NCBI RefSeq assembly: GCF_900099675.1
Contig: NZ_FNDQ01000009.1
Coordinates: forward strand, 1 to 64,000
Source: Myroides phaeus
Lineage (GTDB): Bacteria; Bacteroidota; Bacteroidia; Flavobacteriales; Flavobacteriaceae
DNA length: 64,000 bases
Direction of reading: 5' to 3'
Positions within the stretch are counted from its first letter, which is position 1. Each line of letters opens with the position of its first letter. A program made the position numbers and the translations under genes. Below, in pieces: positions 8,492 through 16,859 of the stretch. The notes under the pieces are model-generated. The model did no database searches. It was not told the DNA's origin and saw only the letters and a list, made by a program, of their open reading frames with translations.

Positions 8492-8530
8492 AAAGCATCT
8501 GTAAAGTGTACTCTACAGATGCTTTTTTTA
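8492..8530 (+). terminator. Terminator of rpsP-rimM
   Basis: A perfect 12-bp stem (8492-8503 with 8514-8525), a 10-base loop and seven or more T. It separates the operon from trmN6. Confidence 0.85.
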
Positions 8531-8561
8531 TTGATACCCCTCTTCCTTTTTCGTACTTTTG
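8531..8561 (+). promoter_or_regulatory. Promoter of trmN6
   Basis: TTG at 8531-8533 and TACTTTTG at 8554-8561 are spaced by 20 bases, a full match to the flavobacterial consensus. The gene starts 25 bases downstream. Confidence 0.65.
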
Positions 8562-8586
8562 ACACAATAATTATAATCACTTCTAA

Positions 8587-9294
8587 ATGTTTAAATTCAA
8601 ACAATTTACTATTGAACAAGATAAATGTGCTATGAAAGTAGGCACTGACGGTGTTTTACTTGGTGCATGGACTCCTGTTGACAATAATCCTTACGCTATT
8701 TTAGATATTGGTTCAGGTACTGGTTTACTTGCTTTAATGATGGCACAGCGTACGGATGCAGAACAAATAGACGGTGTTGAAATAGATGAAGCTGCACACG
8801 AACAAGCCATTAATAACTTCGAAAATAGTCCTTGGGGAGATAGACTTTTCTGTTACCACGCAGGGTTAGAGCAATTTGCCACTGAAATTGATGAAGAGTA
8901 CGATTTAATTATTTCCAATCCTCCTTTCTTTAGTGAAGATGTACTTTCTAATGATACCCAAAGAGATACTGCACGTTTTCAAGAGGCACTTCCTTTTGAT
9001 TTGCTAATAGAGGCAGTAGAATTTTTCTTATCTGAAAAAGGAATTTTCAGCGTAATTATACCGGCTAAAGAAGAAGATAAATTAATACACTTAGCAGCAG
9101 AATTTGGTATTTATCCAATGAAAGTTACGCGTGTTAGAGGACATAAAGACGCCGAAATTAAACGTAGTCTTATTGCTTTTTCAAGAACATTTATAGAGAA
9201 AATCCCTTTAGATGAGTTAATAATCGAAATTGACAGACACGTGTATACCCCTGAATTTACGGCACTTGTGAAAGATTTTTATTTAAAAATGTAA
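8587..9294 (+). CDS. trmN6: tRNA1(Val) (adenine(37)-N6)-methyltransferase
   Basis: A 235-residue SAM-dependent methyltransferase of the YfiC/TrmN6 type, modifying A37 of tRNA-Val. The start FKFKQFTIEQDKCAMKVGTD is characteristic of the family. Motif I (LDIGSGTGLLALMMAQR) and the catalytic motif IV ISNPPFF, typical of N6-adenine methyltransferases, are present. Length fits. It has its own promoter after the rpsP-rimM terminator. The methionine operon leader begins just downstream. Confidence 0.9.
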   Translation: MFKFKQFTIEQDKCAMKVGTDGVLLGAWTPVDNNPYAILDIGSGTGLLALMMAQRTDAEQIDGVEIDEAAHEQAINNFENSPWGDRLFCYHAGLEQFATEIDEEYDLIISNPPFFSEDVLSNDTQRDTARFQEALPFDLLIEAVEFFLSEKGIFSVIIPAKEEDKLIHLAAEFGIYPMKVTRVRGHKDAEIKRSLIAFSRTFIEKIPLDELIIEIDRHVYTPEFTALVKDFYLKM

Positions 9295-9310
9295 AAAAAG
9301 TTTAAAAAAC

Positions 9311-9343
9311 TTTGCTTTTATTAATTTATTTTTTTGATATTTG
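9311..9343 (+). promoter_or_regulatory. Promoter of the methionine operon leader
   Basis: TTTG (9311-9314) and GATATTTG (9336-9343, one mismatch to TAnnTTTG) are spaced by 21 bases. The expected start near 9350 would give a short untranslated stretch before the first leader ORF at 9369. Confidence 0.55.
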
Positions 9344-9368
9344 TTCCATCAAATAGAGATAAAAAGAT

Positions 9369-9443
9369 ATGAATTTAAGATTAACAAATATGCAAGCTAT
9401 GATGATGATGTGGAGAAATCCGCAGGGCTTGTTATTTGCATAA
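9369..9443 (+). CDS. Methionine-rich leader peptide 1
   Basis: A 24-codon ORF (MNLRLTNMQA, four Met in a row, then WRNPQGLLFA) with six Met in total, ending at TAA 9441-9443. It is too short to be an enzyme. The four consecutive ATG codons at 9399-9410 lie just after a segment (9393-9397) that can pair with 9427-9431. The ORF is followed by a terminator and, after a second such leader, by the methionine operon. I infer that translation speed over the Met codons senses charged tRNA-Met. No Shine-Dalgarno is seen, as is usual in this phylum. Confidence 0.8.
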   Translation: MNLRLTNMQAMMMMWRNPQGLLFA

Positions 9444-9499
9444 TCCAAAATATATAATAGCATTAAAAAGCCCTTGTAAATCACAAGGGCTTTTTTTTT
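9393..9499 (+). promoter_or_regulatory. Transcription attenuator 1 of the methionine operon
   Basis: Segment 1 (CAAGC, 9393-9397) can pair with segment 2 (GCTTG, 9427-9431). Overlapping segment 2, AGGGCTT (9424-9430) can instead pair with AAGCCCT (9468-9474), the left arm of the terminator. The terminator itself is GCCCTTGT (9470-9477) with ACAAGGGC (9483-9490) followed by nine T. A ribosome stalled on the Met codons would mask segment 1 and favour the antiterminator. One that reaches the stop codon would cover segment 2 and let the terminator form. Confidence 0.75.
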
Positions 9500-9541
9500 G
9501 ACTTAATTCAAACAGTATATAATTAGAATAAATATAATACC

Positions 9542-9634
9542 ATGATTTTCAATACTAACACAATGATGATGGCAATGATGATGATGAACATGATGATGTT
9601 CACGCACTCCTATTGCCTAAAGTCACCGAGTTAG
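9542..9634 (+). CDS. Methionine-rich leader peptide 2
   Basis: A 30-codon ORF with eleven Met, ending at TAG 9632-9634. After MIFNTNT come three Met, Ala, four Met, Asn and three Met, then FTHSYCLKSPS. The Ala codon inside the run creates GGCAAT (9571-9576), which is complementary to ATTGCC (9612-9617) further down the ORF and identical to part of the terminator stem. It lies between the first terminator and metY, so the operon is preceded by two leaders in series. Peptide function is inferred to be regulatory only. Confidence 0.82.
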   Translation: MIFNTNTMMMAMMMMNMMMFTHSYCLKSPS

Positions 9635-9699
9635 TATCGTTCAAATAGATAACTAAAACTTTGAGTCCTTTCGGCAATTGCTGAAAGGACTTTTTTTTT
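9571..9699 (+). promoter_or_regulatory. Transcription attenuator 2 of the methionine operon
   Basis: Segment 1 GGCAAT (9571-9576, inside the Met run) pairs with segment 2 ATTGCC (9612-9617). Segment 2, extended to 9612-9622, can instead pair with CTTTCGGCAAT (9668-9678) with one mismatch. That stretch is the left arm and loop of the terminator (stem 9664-9675 with 9680-9691, one G-U, loop AATT, nine T). The three structures are mutually exclusive, as in classical trp, his and thr attenuators. A small hairpin (9632-9639 with 9652-9660) lies between them. Confidence 0.8.
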
Positions 9700-9739
9700 A
9701 CAACAACTTTTTAAAAAAAAACATATAAAACACAAAATT

Positions 9740-11014
9740 ATGAGCAACTTCAATTTTTCAACACAGGCATTACACGCAGGACACGATGTACAAGCAACAG
9801 CAGGAACAAGAGCTGTACCGATTTACCAAACATCGTCTTACGTATTTGAAAACGCAGATCACGCAGCAGGAGCATTTAACTTGTCAATCCCTGCATACAT
9901 CTATACAAGATTAAACAATCCGACGAATGATATTCTTGAAAAAAGATTAGCTGCTTTAGAAGGTGGAATCGGAGCTGTAGTAACCTCATCAGGAGCAGCG
10001 GCAATTTCAACTGCTTTGCTTACATTATTAAAAGCAGGTGATCACATTGTATCATCAAGCAGTTTATATGGAGGAACTTACAACCTTTTCAATGTTACAT
10101 TACCTCGTTTTGGAATCAATACAACTTTCGTAGATTCTTCTGACATTGAAAACTTCAAGAAAAATATTTTGCCAAATACAAAGGCAATATTCATTGAAAG
10201 CTTAGGTAACCCTAAACTTGACATTATCGATATACAGGCAGTTTCTAAAATTGCAAAAGAGTTTAAAATTCCGTTAATCGTTGATAATACAGTTGCTTCG
10301 CCTTCTTTACTTAGACCTATTGAACACGGGGCAAACATTGTAATTCACTCTCTAACAAAATACATTACTGGAAACGGGACATCTTTAGGAGGCGCAATCA
10401 TAGATGCTGGAACATTCGACTGGAGCAGTGGTAAGTTCCCCGAATTTACAGAACCTTCACCAGGATACCACGGATTAATCTACCACGAAGCACTTGGAAA
10501 TGCTGCATTCATTGCTAAAGTAAGAGTGGAGGGATTAAGAGATTTAGGTGCTGCATTAAGCCCTTTCAATGCTTTTCAAATCATTCAAGGTTTAGAAACT
10601 TTACCGATCAGAATTAAAAAACACAGTGAAAATGCACTTGAATTAGCTGAATGGTTAGAAAAACAAGAAGAAGTAGCTTGGGTAAACTACCCTGGTTTAA
10701 AATCAAGTCCTTATTACGATTTAGCAAAAAAATATCTACCTGAAGGACAAAGTGGTGTGGTTACTTTCGGATTGAAAAAAGGATTTGAAGCAGCTAAAAA
10801 AGTAGCAAATGAAACGGTTCTTTTCTCTTTGCTTGCTAATATCGGAGATACTAAGTCATTGATTATTCACCCTGCTTCTACAACTCACCAACAACTAAGC
10901 GTAAACGAACAAAAAGCAACAGGTGTTTCTCCTGATTTAATTAGACTTTCTGTTGGTATTGAAAATATTGAAGACCTGAAAACTGATTTGAAAAACGTAT
11001 TTAAAAAACTATAA
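9740..11014 (+). CDS. metY: O-acetylhomoserine sulfhydrylase (MetY-like)
   Basis: A 424-residue PLP enzyme of the Cys/Met metabolism family. It is expected to make homocysteine from O-acetylhomoserine and sulfide. Features: YTRLNNPTNDILEKR near the start, the substrate region SSSLYGGTYNLF, and the PLP lysine K207 in IHSLTKYITGNG. The insert FPEFTEPSPGYHG is typical of MetY and distinguishes it from cystathionine synthases and lyases. It is the first gene of the operon, right after the second attenuator, and the next gene follows after three bases. Confidence 0.9.
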   Translation: MSNFNFSTQALHAGHDVQATAGTRAVPIYQTSSYVFENADHAAGAFNLSIPAYIYTRLNNPTNDILEKRLAALEGGIGAVVTSSGAAAISTALLTLLKAGDHIVSSSSLYGGTYNLFNVTLPRFGINTTFVDSSDIENFKKNILPNTKAIFIESLGNPKLDIIDIQAVSKIAKEFKIPLIVDNTVASPSLLRPIEHGANIVIHSLTKYITGNGTSLGGAIIDAGTFDWSSGKFPEFTEPSPGYHGLIYHEALGNAAFIAKVRVEGLRDLGAALSPFNAFQIIQGLETLPIRIKKHSENALELAEWLEKQEEVAWVNYPGLKSSPYYDLAKKYLPEGQSGVVTFGLKKGFEAAKKVANETVLFSLLANIGDTKSLIIHPASTTHQQLSVNEQKATGVSPDLIRLSVGIENIEDLKTDLKNVFKKL

Positions 11015-11017
11015 TTT

Positions 11018-12160
11018 ATGAGTACCCAAACTGACATATTAAACAATATTCCTATTGACCCTCATACTGGTGCTATTGCGGTTCCTATTTATCAAACAAC
11101 AACATTTGCTCAAGAAGCTCCTGGAGTAAACAAAGGTTTTGATTACTCTCGTACTAATAATCCGACAAGACAAGTGCTTGAGAACTTAGTTGCATCCTTA
11201 GAAAATGGTACAAATGGATTTGCTTTCGGAAGTGGTTTAGCGGCAATTGATGCCATATTTAAAACGCTTTCTACCAATGACGAAGTAATTGCAGTAGCTA
11301 ATATTTATGGAGGTACTTATAGATTATTAAATGATGTATATGCCAAGTTTGGGATTAAAACAACTTACGTTGATACGACAAATGCACAAAATGTAAAAGA
11401 TGCTATTACAGCTAAGACCAAAATCATTTGGATTGAAAGTCCCACAAATCCAACGTTGCGAATTTCTGACATTCAAGCAATTGCCAAAATAGCAACAGAA
11501 GCAAAAGTGTTACTATGTGTTGACAATACATTTGCAACACCAATCGCACAGAAGCCTCTTGACTTAGGAGCTGACATAGTAATTCACAGTGCTACAAAAT
11601 ACATCGCAGGGCACTCAGACGTAGTTGCTGGATTAGTAATAACCAAAACAGAAGAGTTGGGAAGAACAATCAAGTTTCACCAAAACGCCACAGGTGCAAT
11701 CCTAAGTCCATTTGATAGTTTTCTAACCACTCGCGGCATTGAGACCTTGTTGTTGAGATACAAAGGGTATTCTGAAAACGCTCAAAAAATAGCAGAGTAC
11801 CTCAGCACGCATCCAAAGATAAACAACATTTATTATCCTGGTTTACCAACACACGAAGGACACGAATTAGCTAAAAAACAACAGAAATACTTTGGAGGTG
11901 TTATAAGTTTTGATTTAAAAGATAACACAGAAAAAGCTGCGTTTAAATTGATTAAAAACCTACAACAATTCACCTTAACAGAGGGCTTAGGAGGAATTAA
12001 AAGCTTAAGTAATTATCCCTATAAAATGTCTCACGGTTCTGTTCCTACAGCCATTAAAGAGAAAGTAGGAATATCAAAAAGTTTAATCCGATTATCCATC
12101 GGCTTAGAAGAAACAGAAGACTTATTAAAAGATATAGAGCAAGCATTAGCAAAACTATAA
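11018..12160 (+). CDS. metB: Cystathionine gamma-synthase/lyase-type PLP enzyme
   Basis: A 380-residue PLP enzyme of the same superfamily as its neighbours. Visible: DYSRTNNPTRQVLE, the NIYGGTYRL segment, and K194 in IHSATKYIAGHSD. The AGHSD sequence after the lysine and the shorter length fit cystathionine gamma-synthase or a cystathionine lyase. Sequence alone does not settle which. Within this operon a role in trans-sulfuration towards homocysteine is likely. It begins three bases after metY and is followed by metX after 12. Confidence 0.82.
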   Translation: MSTQTDILNNIPIDPHTGAIAVPIYQTTTFAQEAPGVNKGFDYSRTNNPTRQVLENLVASLENGTNGFAFGSGLAAIDAIFKTLSTNDEVIAVANIYGGTYRLLNDVYAKFGIKTTYVDTTNAQNVKDAITAKTKIIWIESPTNPTLRISDIQAIAKIATEAKVLLCVDNTFATPIAQKPLDLGADIVIHSATKYIAGHSDVVAGLVITKTEELGRTIKFHQNATGAILSPFDSFLTTRGIETLLLRYKGYSENAQKIAEYLSTHPKINNIYYPGLPTHEGHELAKKQQKYFGGVISFDLKDNTEKAAFKLIKNLQQFTLTEGLGGIKSLSNYPYKMSHGSVPTAIKEKVGISKSLIRLSIGLEETEDLLKDIEQALAKL

Positions 12161-12172
12161 AGACCATTTACA

Positions 12173-13138
12173 ATGAATAGCTTAAAAGAAATAACATTAA
12201 CCAACTACGTTATACCAAACGCCAAAACACAAGACTTTACCTTAACCTACCAAGTTTTTGGACAACCACTACATACAGCTCCAATTGTAGTGATAAACCA
12301 CGCTTTAACAGGGAATAGTGATGTGAGTGGCGAAAATGGTTGGTGGAAAAGCTTAGTGGGAACAAATCAAGTAATTGACCTAAAACGTTATACTGTTATT
12401 GCTTTTGACATACCTGGTAATGGTTATAATCAAAATCCATCCCACCTAATCACTGATTACAAAATAATCACAACTCAACTAATAGCTGATTTATTTTGGA
12501 AAGGTTTACAAACAATAGGTGTTGATAACTTATACGCTGTAGTTGGTGGTAGTTTAGGAGGTAGTATCGCTTGGGAAATGGCATTGCAAAAGCCAAATGC
12601 AATACAACATTTAATTCCTATTGCTACAAGTATTCGAGCATCGGATTGGCTTATAGGCAATGCTTTAGTACAAGACAGTATTCTAACAAACTCTACTAAC
12701 CCTATTGAGGATGCCAGAATGCACGCTATGCTTTTATATCGCACACCTGCTTCTCTTCAGTTGAAGTTCAACAATCAAATTAAAGAACAAGAAGAACAAT
12801 ACGCAATCGAAAGTTGGTTAAAGTACCACGGAAAAACATTGAATAATCGCTTTACTCTGTCTTCTTATAAGCTAATGAATCACCTATTAAAAACAATAGG
12901 ACATCACTTGACAGAAGAAACGTTAGAACAGTTTGCCAAACAAAGCTCCACAAACATTCTAAGTATAGCGGTTGACAGTGACTATATGTTTACCAGCACA
13001 GAACAAAAACAAATTGTAGAACGCATTAAAAAACATAAAAAAAATATAGCGTTCAAAGAAATTCAATCAATACACGGACACGATGCCTTTTTGATAGAAT
13101 ACGAACAATTAAACCATTTATTAACAGACATATTTTAA
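12173..13138 (+). CDS. metX: Homoserine O-acetyltransferase-like alpha/beta hydrolase
   Basis: A 321-residue alpha/beta-hydrolase of the MetX type, which activates homoserine with an acetyl group. Visible: the oxyanion region INHALTGNSD, the GWWKSLVG segment, the nucleophile elbow GGSLGGSIAWEMA, the acidic residue in AVDSDYMF and the histidine in GHDAFLIE. It is somewhat shorter than many MetX proteins. Its place between metB and the aspartokinase-homoserine dehydrogenase gene supports the role: it provides O-acetylhomoserine for metY, metB and metZ. Confidence 0.88.
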   Translation: MNSLKEITLTNYVIPNAKTQDFTLTYQVFGQPLHTAPIVVINHALTGNSDVSGENGWWKSLVGTNQVIDLKRYTVIAFDIPGNGYNQNPSHLITDYKIITTQLIADLFWKGLQTIGVDNLYAVVGGSLGGSIAWEMALQKPNAIQHLIPIATSIRASDWLIGNALVQDSILTNSTNPIEDARMHAMLLYRTPASLQLKFNNQIKEQEEQYAIESWLKYHGKTLNNRFTLSSYKLMNHLLKTIGHHLTEETLEQFAKQSSTNILSIAVDSDYMFTSTEQKQIVERIKKHKKNIAFKEIQSIHGHDAFLIEYEQLNHLLTDIF

Positions 13139-13149
13139 ATCAGCATAAA

Positions 13150-15552
13150 ATGAAAATATTAAAGTTTGGAGGGAAATCCCTTGCATCAGGACAAGCTTTT
13201 GACAATGTAATCAACATCATTACAGATAAAGCAAACCAAGGACGTATCGCTATTGTTGTTTCAGCTATTGGAGACACAACAGATACATTAGAAAATATAT
13301 TAGAATTAGCCAAAACACAACAAGACTATAATACTGCCTTTGAAGCTTTTAAAAACAGAAGCTATCACCAATTAGCAGATATTAAAAAAGAGCTTGATGT
13401 ATTGAGCAAATTATATGAAGGGGTTTCTTTAATTGAAGACTACAACTTAAAAATTAAAGATCAAGTACTTGCACAAGGAGAAGTTATTTCCAGTAAGATA
13501 TTGGCCAAACAATTGACCGACAGAGGCTTTAAAGCAGTTGCTGTGGATAGTCGCCAATTTTTTATCACAGATAACAATTTCGGAAGTGCACAAGCCAATG
13601 AAGAACTATCAAAAGAAAAAACACAAGCTTATTTTAAATCATTAGATCAAAATACTATTGCTGTTGTAACTGGTTTTATTGGTTCTACCGAAAAAGGAGA
13701 AACAGTAACATTAGGCCGAAATGGAAGTAATTACTCTGCTGCATTATTAGCCAACTTCACTAACGCTGATGAATTGCAAAACTACACTCACGTAGATGGA
13801 ATTTACACTGCTAATCCAGATTGGGTAAAGAATGCTCAGAAAATTGAAGAATTACACTTTGACGAAGCGAATGAATTAGCCAATTTTGGAGCCTCTATTT
13901 TACACGCAAAAACAATACTACCTCTTGTTGAAAATAATATTCCACTAAGAATATTAAACACATTAAATCCAAGAAGTACAGGTACATTAATTTCAGGTAA
14001 ACAAACAATACAAGGAATTAAATCACTTTCTGTACAATCTGATGTAGCATTAATTCAATTTGAAGGAAGAGGATTATTGGGAATTGCAGGGGTCGATGCA
14101 AGAATATTTACAGCCTTAGCTAATGAAGAAATAAGTGTTGGTGTTATCTCACAGGGTTCTTCTGAAAGAGGAATAGGGTTTATTGTTGAAGCACAAGACG
14201 CTGAATTAGCAGCAGAAGCACTACAAAAAGAGTTTCAAAATGACTTCTATACAAAAGACGTAAACCGCATTTCTATCTTAAAAGATATTGCTGTTATTTC
14301 AATCATCGGACAAGACTTAAGCACCTTTGACAAACCTTATGCTGCCTTAGTTAAAAATAAGATTGTTCCTATTCTTTTCAACAATACGGTAACGGGTAAA
14401 AACGTGAGTTTAGTGGTTAAAAAAGAAGAAGCTAAGAAAGCATTAAATGTAATTCACGGACAAATATTTGGTATCGCTAAAAAAATAAACATTGCTGTAT
14501 TTGGACACGGACTTGTAGGTGGTACTTTAATTGACCAAGTACTACAATCTGCTGAATCAATTGCTGTAAAAAAGAATATTGCCTTGAACATTTTTGCAAT
14601 TGGAAACTCTAAGAAAGTCTTATTATCAGATAATGGAATTACGGCTAATTGGAGAGATCAACTTGTAAGCGATAGTATTCCTTATACAATTAAAGATGTT
14701 GTTGACTTTGCAAATCAAAATCACTTAGAGAACTTAATTGCTATTGACAATACAGCTTCAGGTGAATTTGTAAAAAACTATATTCCTTTAGTTGAGAATG
14801 GCTTTGACCTTATTTCTTCTAACAAAATTGGAAATACCATCTCTTATGATTTTTACAAACAATTGAGAGATACCTTAAAAGCAAATCACAAAGAGTATTT
14901 ATATGAAACCAATGTAGGTGCAGGATTACCATTAATAGATACAATTAAGTTATTACACCTATCTGGCGAGAATATAACAAAGATAAAAGGTGTATTCTCT
15001 GGTAGTTTAAGTTACATATTCAACACATATTCAGTAGAAAACCGCCCATTTAGTGCTGTATTAAAAGAAGCAATTGACAAAGGCTTTACAGAACCTGATC
15101 CAAGAGAAGATTTATCTGGAAACGATGTAGGTCGTAAACTATTAATCTTAGCCAGAGAATTAGACTTACAAAATGAGTTTGAAGAAATAAACATTCAGAA
15201 CCTAATTCCTACAGATTTACAAACAATAGATACGCCAACATTCTTACAAAGTTTAGAAAAGTTAAACCCTTATTTCGACAAAATAAAAGAAGGTCTAAAG
15301 CCAAACACTGTATTGAGATATGTAGGAGAACTATCAGGAGATTTACAAAAAGACAAAGGTATTTTAGAAACTAAATTGGTAGAAGTGCCAACTAATTCTG
15401 CCTTAGGTCAATTAAAAGGTTCTGACAGTTTATTTGAAATATACACTGAAAGTTACGGAGAAAATCCAATTATTATCCAAGGTGCTGGTGCTGGTGCATC
15501 AGTTACAGCAAGAGGAGTATTTGGAGATATACTAAGACTTGCTGACAAATAA
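13150..15552 (+). CDS. thrA: Bifunctional aspartokinase / homoserine dehydrogenase
   Basis: An 800-residue fusion catalysing the first and third steps from aspartate to homoserine. Residues 1-290 are the kinase (MKILKFGGKSLASG at the start, TLGRNGSNYSAALLA). ACT-like regulatory repeats follow (IAGVDARIFTALA, ISVGVISQGSSERGI). The dehydrogenase starts near 445 with the nucleotide loop INIAVFGHGLVGG and includes KIKGVFSGSLSYIFN and the GNDVGRKLLILARE stretch. The size matches ThrA/MetL. Its position in the Met operon suggests a MetL-like methionine-controlled isoform; thrA is used as the common name. Asd, needed for the step in between, is encoded at 49770-50759. Confidence 0.92.
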   Translation: MKILKFGGKSLASGQAFDNVINIITDKANQGRIAIVVSAIGDTTDTLENILELAKTQQDYNTAFEAFKNRSYHQLADIKKELDVLSKLYEGVSLIEDYNLKIKDQVLAQGEVISSKILAKQLTDRGFKAVAVDSRQFFITDNNFGSAQANEELSKEKTQAYFKSLDQNTIAVVTGFIGSTEKGETVTLGRNGSNYSAALLANFTNADELQNYTHVDGIYTANPDWVKNAQKIEELHFDEANELANFGASILHAKTILPLVENNIPLRILNTLNPRSTGTLISGKQTIQGIKSLSVQSDVALIQFEGRGLLGIAGVDARIFTALANEEISVGVISQGSSERGIGFIVEAQDAELAAEALQKEFQNDFYTKDVNRISILKDIAVISIIGQDLSTFDKPYAALVKNKIVPILFNNTVTGKNVSLVVKKEEAKKALNVIHGQIFGIAKKINIAVFGHGLVGGTLIDQVLQSAESIAVKKNIALNIFAIGNSKKVLLSDNGITANWRDQLVSDSIPYTIKDVVDFANQNHLENLIAIDNTASGEFVKNYIPLVENGFDLISSNKIGNTISYDFYKQLRDTLKANHKEYLYETNVGAGLPLIDTIKLLHLSGENITKIKGVFSGSLSYIFNTYSVENRPFSAVLKEAIDKGFTEPDPREDLSGNDVGRKLLILARELDLQNEFEEINIQNLIPTDLQTIDTPTFLQSLEKLNPYFDKIKEGLKPNTVLRYVGELSGDLQKDKGILETKLVEVPTNSALGQLKGSDSLFEIYTESYGENPIIIQGAGAGASVTARGVFGDILRLADK

Positions 15553-15562
15553 AAAGACTGTT

Positions 15563-15593
15563 AACGGTTTATAGTTAACAACTGTAAACCGTT
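15563..15593 (+). other. Hairpin between the aspartokinase and metZ-like genes
   Basis: A 9-bp stem (15563-15571 with 15585-15593) lies in the longest gap (74 bases) of the operon. Only four T follow, so it is a weak terminator at best. It may reduce read-through to the distal genes or stabilise processed mRNA. Confidence 0.4.
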
Positions 15594-15626
15594 TTATACA
15601 CTATCCCATACCCCAAAAACTAAAAA

Positions 15627-16817
15627 ATGAGTACAACAACCCCCAACAATGAGTTTTGTTTTGAAACACAAGCCATCCGGACCCAAATAGAAAGAAGTCA
15701 ATTTAACGAGCACTCTGCCCCTCTTTATTTGACATCAAGCTTTGTCTTTGATGATGCAGAAAATATGAGAGCAGTATTTGCAGATGAAATTGTGCAACAC
15801 TCTTACTCTCGATTTACTAATCCCAACCAAACAGAATTAGTAGATAAGATATGTTTATTTGAAAAAGCAGAAGCAGGTTATGCTTTCGCTACGGGGATGG
15901 CGGCTATCTATTGTAGTTTGTTTCCATTACTAAAAACTGGAGACCACGTTATTTCCTGTTCAAACATATTTGGTTCAACAAGGTCATTACTAAGTAACCT
16001 TTTTCCAGAATGGGGAGTAACAACAAGCTATTTTGACGTCAACGAGATAGCGATTGTAGAGAGTTTAATACAACCAAATACTAAAATACTATTTGCTGAG
16101 AGTCCAACTAACCCTGGTGTAGATATTTTAGATTTAGCTTTATTAGGAGAAGTTGCAAAAAAACACAACTTAATCTTCATTGTTGATAACACCTTTGCAA
16201 CACCATATTTACAAAACCCGATTGATTTTGGTGCGCATCTTGTGGTTCATTCAACAACAAAGTTAATTGATGGACAAGGGAGAGTTTGTGGAGGGGTAAC
16301 AGTTGGCAATAAAGACCTCATTCAAAAGATATACCTATTTGCCCGTACAATTGGAACAGCAATCTCACCTTTTAATGCTTGGATAGTATCAAAAAGCTTA
16401 GAGACACTTGCTGTACGTGTAGATAGACATTGTGAAAATGCATTAGCTATTGCACAATTTTTAGAAAAGAACCCTAACGTAGAATTTATTAAATACCCGT
16501 TTCTTCCAAGTCATCCACAATATGAGATAGCAAAGAAACAAATGAAACAAGGAGGTAATATTATTGCTTTCGGCATTAAAGGAGGATTAGATGCAGGTCG
16601 AAACTTTATCAATGCTGTAAAGCTATGTAGTTGTTCTGCCAACTTAGGAGATAGCAGAACAATTGTTACCCACCCCGCTTCTACCACCCATAGTAAGGTT
16701 CCTCCGGCAGAAAAAATTGCCACAGGTATAACAGATAACCTGATTCGTCTGTCTGTGGGCTTAGAAAATGTAAAAGATATTATCAGTGATTTAGACCAAG
16801 CACTTCGTGCAAAGTAA
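15627..16817 (+). CDS. metZ: O-succinyl/O-acetylhomoserine sulfhydrylase-type PLP enzyme (MetZ-like)
   Basis: A 396-residue PLP enzyme, the third of the Cys/Met family in this operon. Visible: YSRFTNPNQTELVDKI, the SCSNIFGSTRSL segment, and K212 in VHSTTKLIDGQG. The motif TKxIDGQGR after the lysine is characteristic of MetZ, which makes homocysteine by direct sulfhydrylation. The C-terminal half has CSCSANLGDSRTIVTHPAS. The exact acyl donor is not certain. Given metX in the operon, O-acetylhomoserine is plausible. Confidence 0.85.
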   Translation: MSTTTPNNEFCFETQAIRTQIERSQFNEHSAPLYLTSSFVFDDAENMRAVFADEIVQHSYSRFTNPNQTELVDKICLFEKAEAGYAFATGMAAIYCSLFPLLKTGDHVISCSNIFGSTRSLLSNLFPEWGVTTSYFDVNEIAIVESLIQPNTKILFAESPTNPGVDILDLALLGEVAKKHNLIFIVDNTFATPYLQNPIDFGAHLVVHSTTKLIDGQGRVCGGVTVGNKDLIQKIYLFARTIGTAISPFNAWIVSKSLETLAVRVDRHCENALAIAQFLEKNPNVEFIKYPFLPSHPQYEIAKKQMKQGGNIIAFGIKGGLDAGRNFINAVKLCSCSANLGDSRTIVTHPASTTHSKVPPAEKIATGITDNLIRLSVGLENVKDIISDLDQALRAK

Positions 16818-16859
16818 AATCAAAAAGGAACAAATGAAGAACGAAAAAAAAGAAGAATT

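Noticed and set aside
9295..9739. SAM riboswitch before the methionine operon
   Set aside because: I searched by eye for the SAM-I core helices and for SAM-II/III-like pseudoknots and saw none. The region is accounted for by two Met-rich ORFs and two terminators. A covariance-model scan would be decisive.
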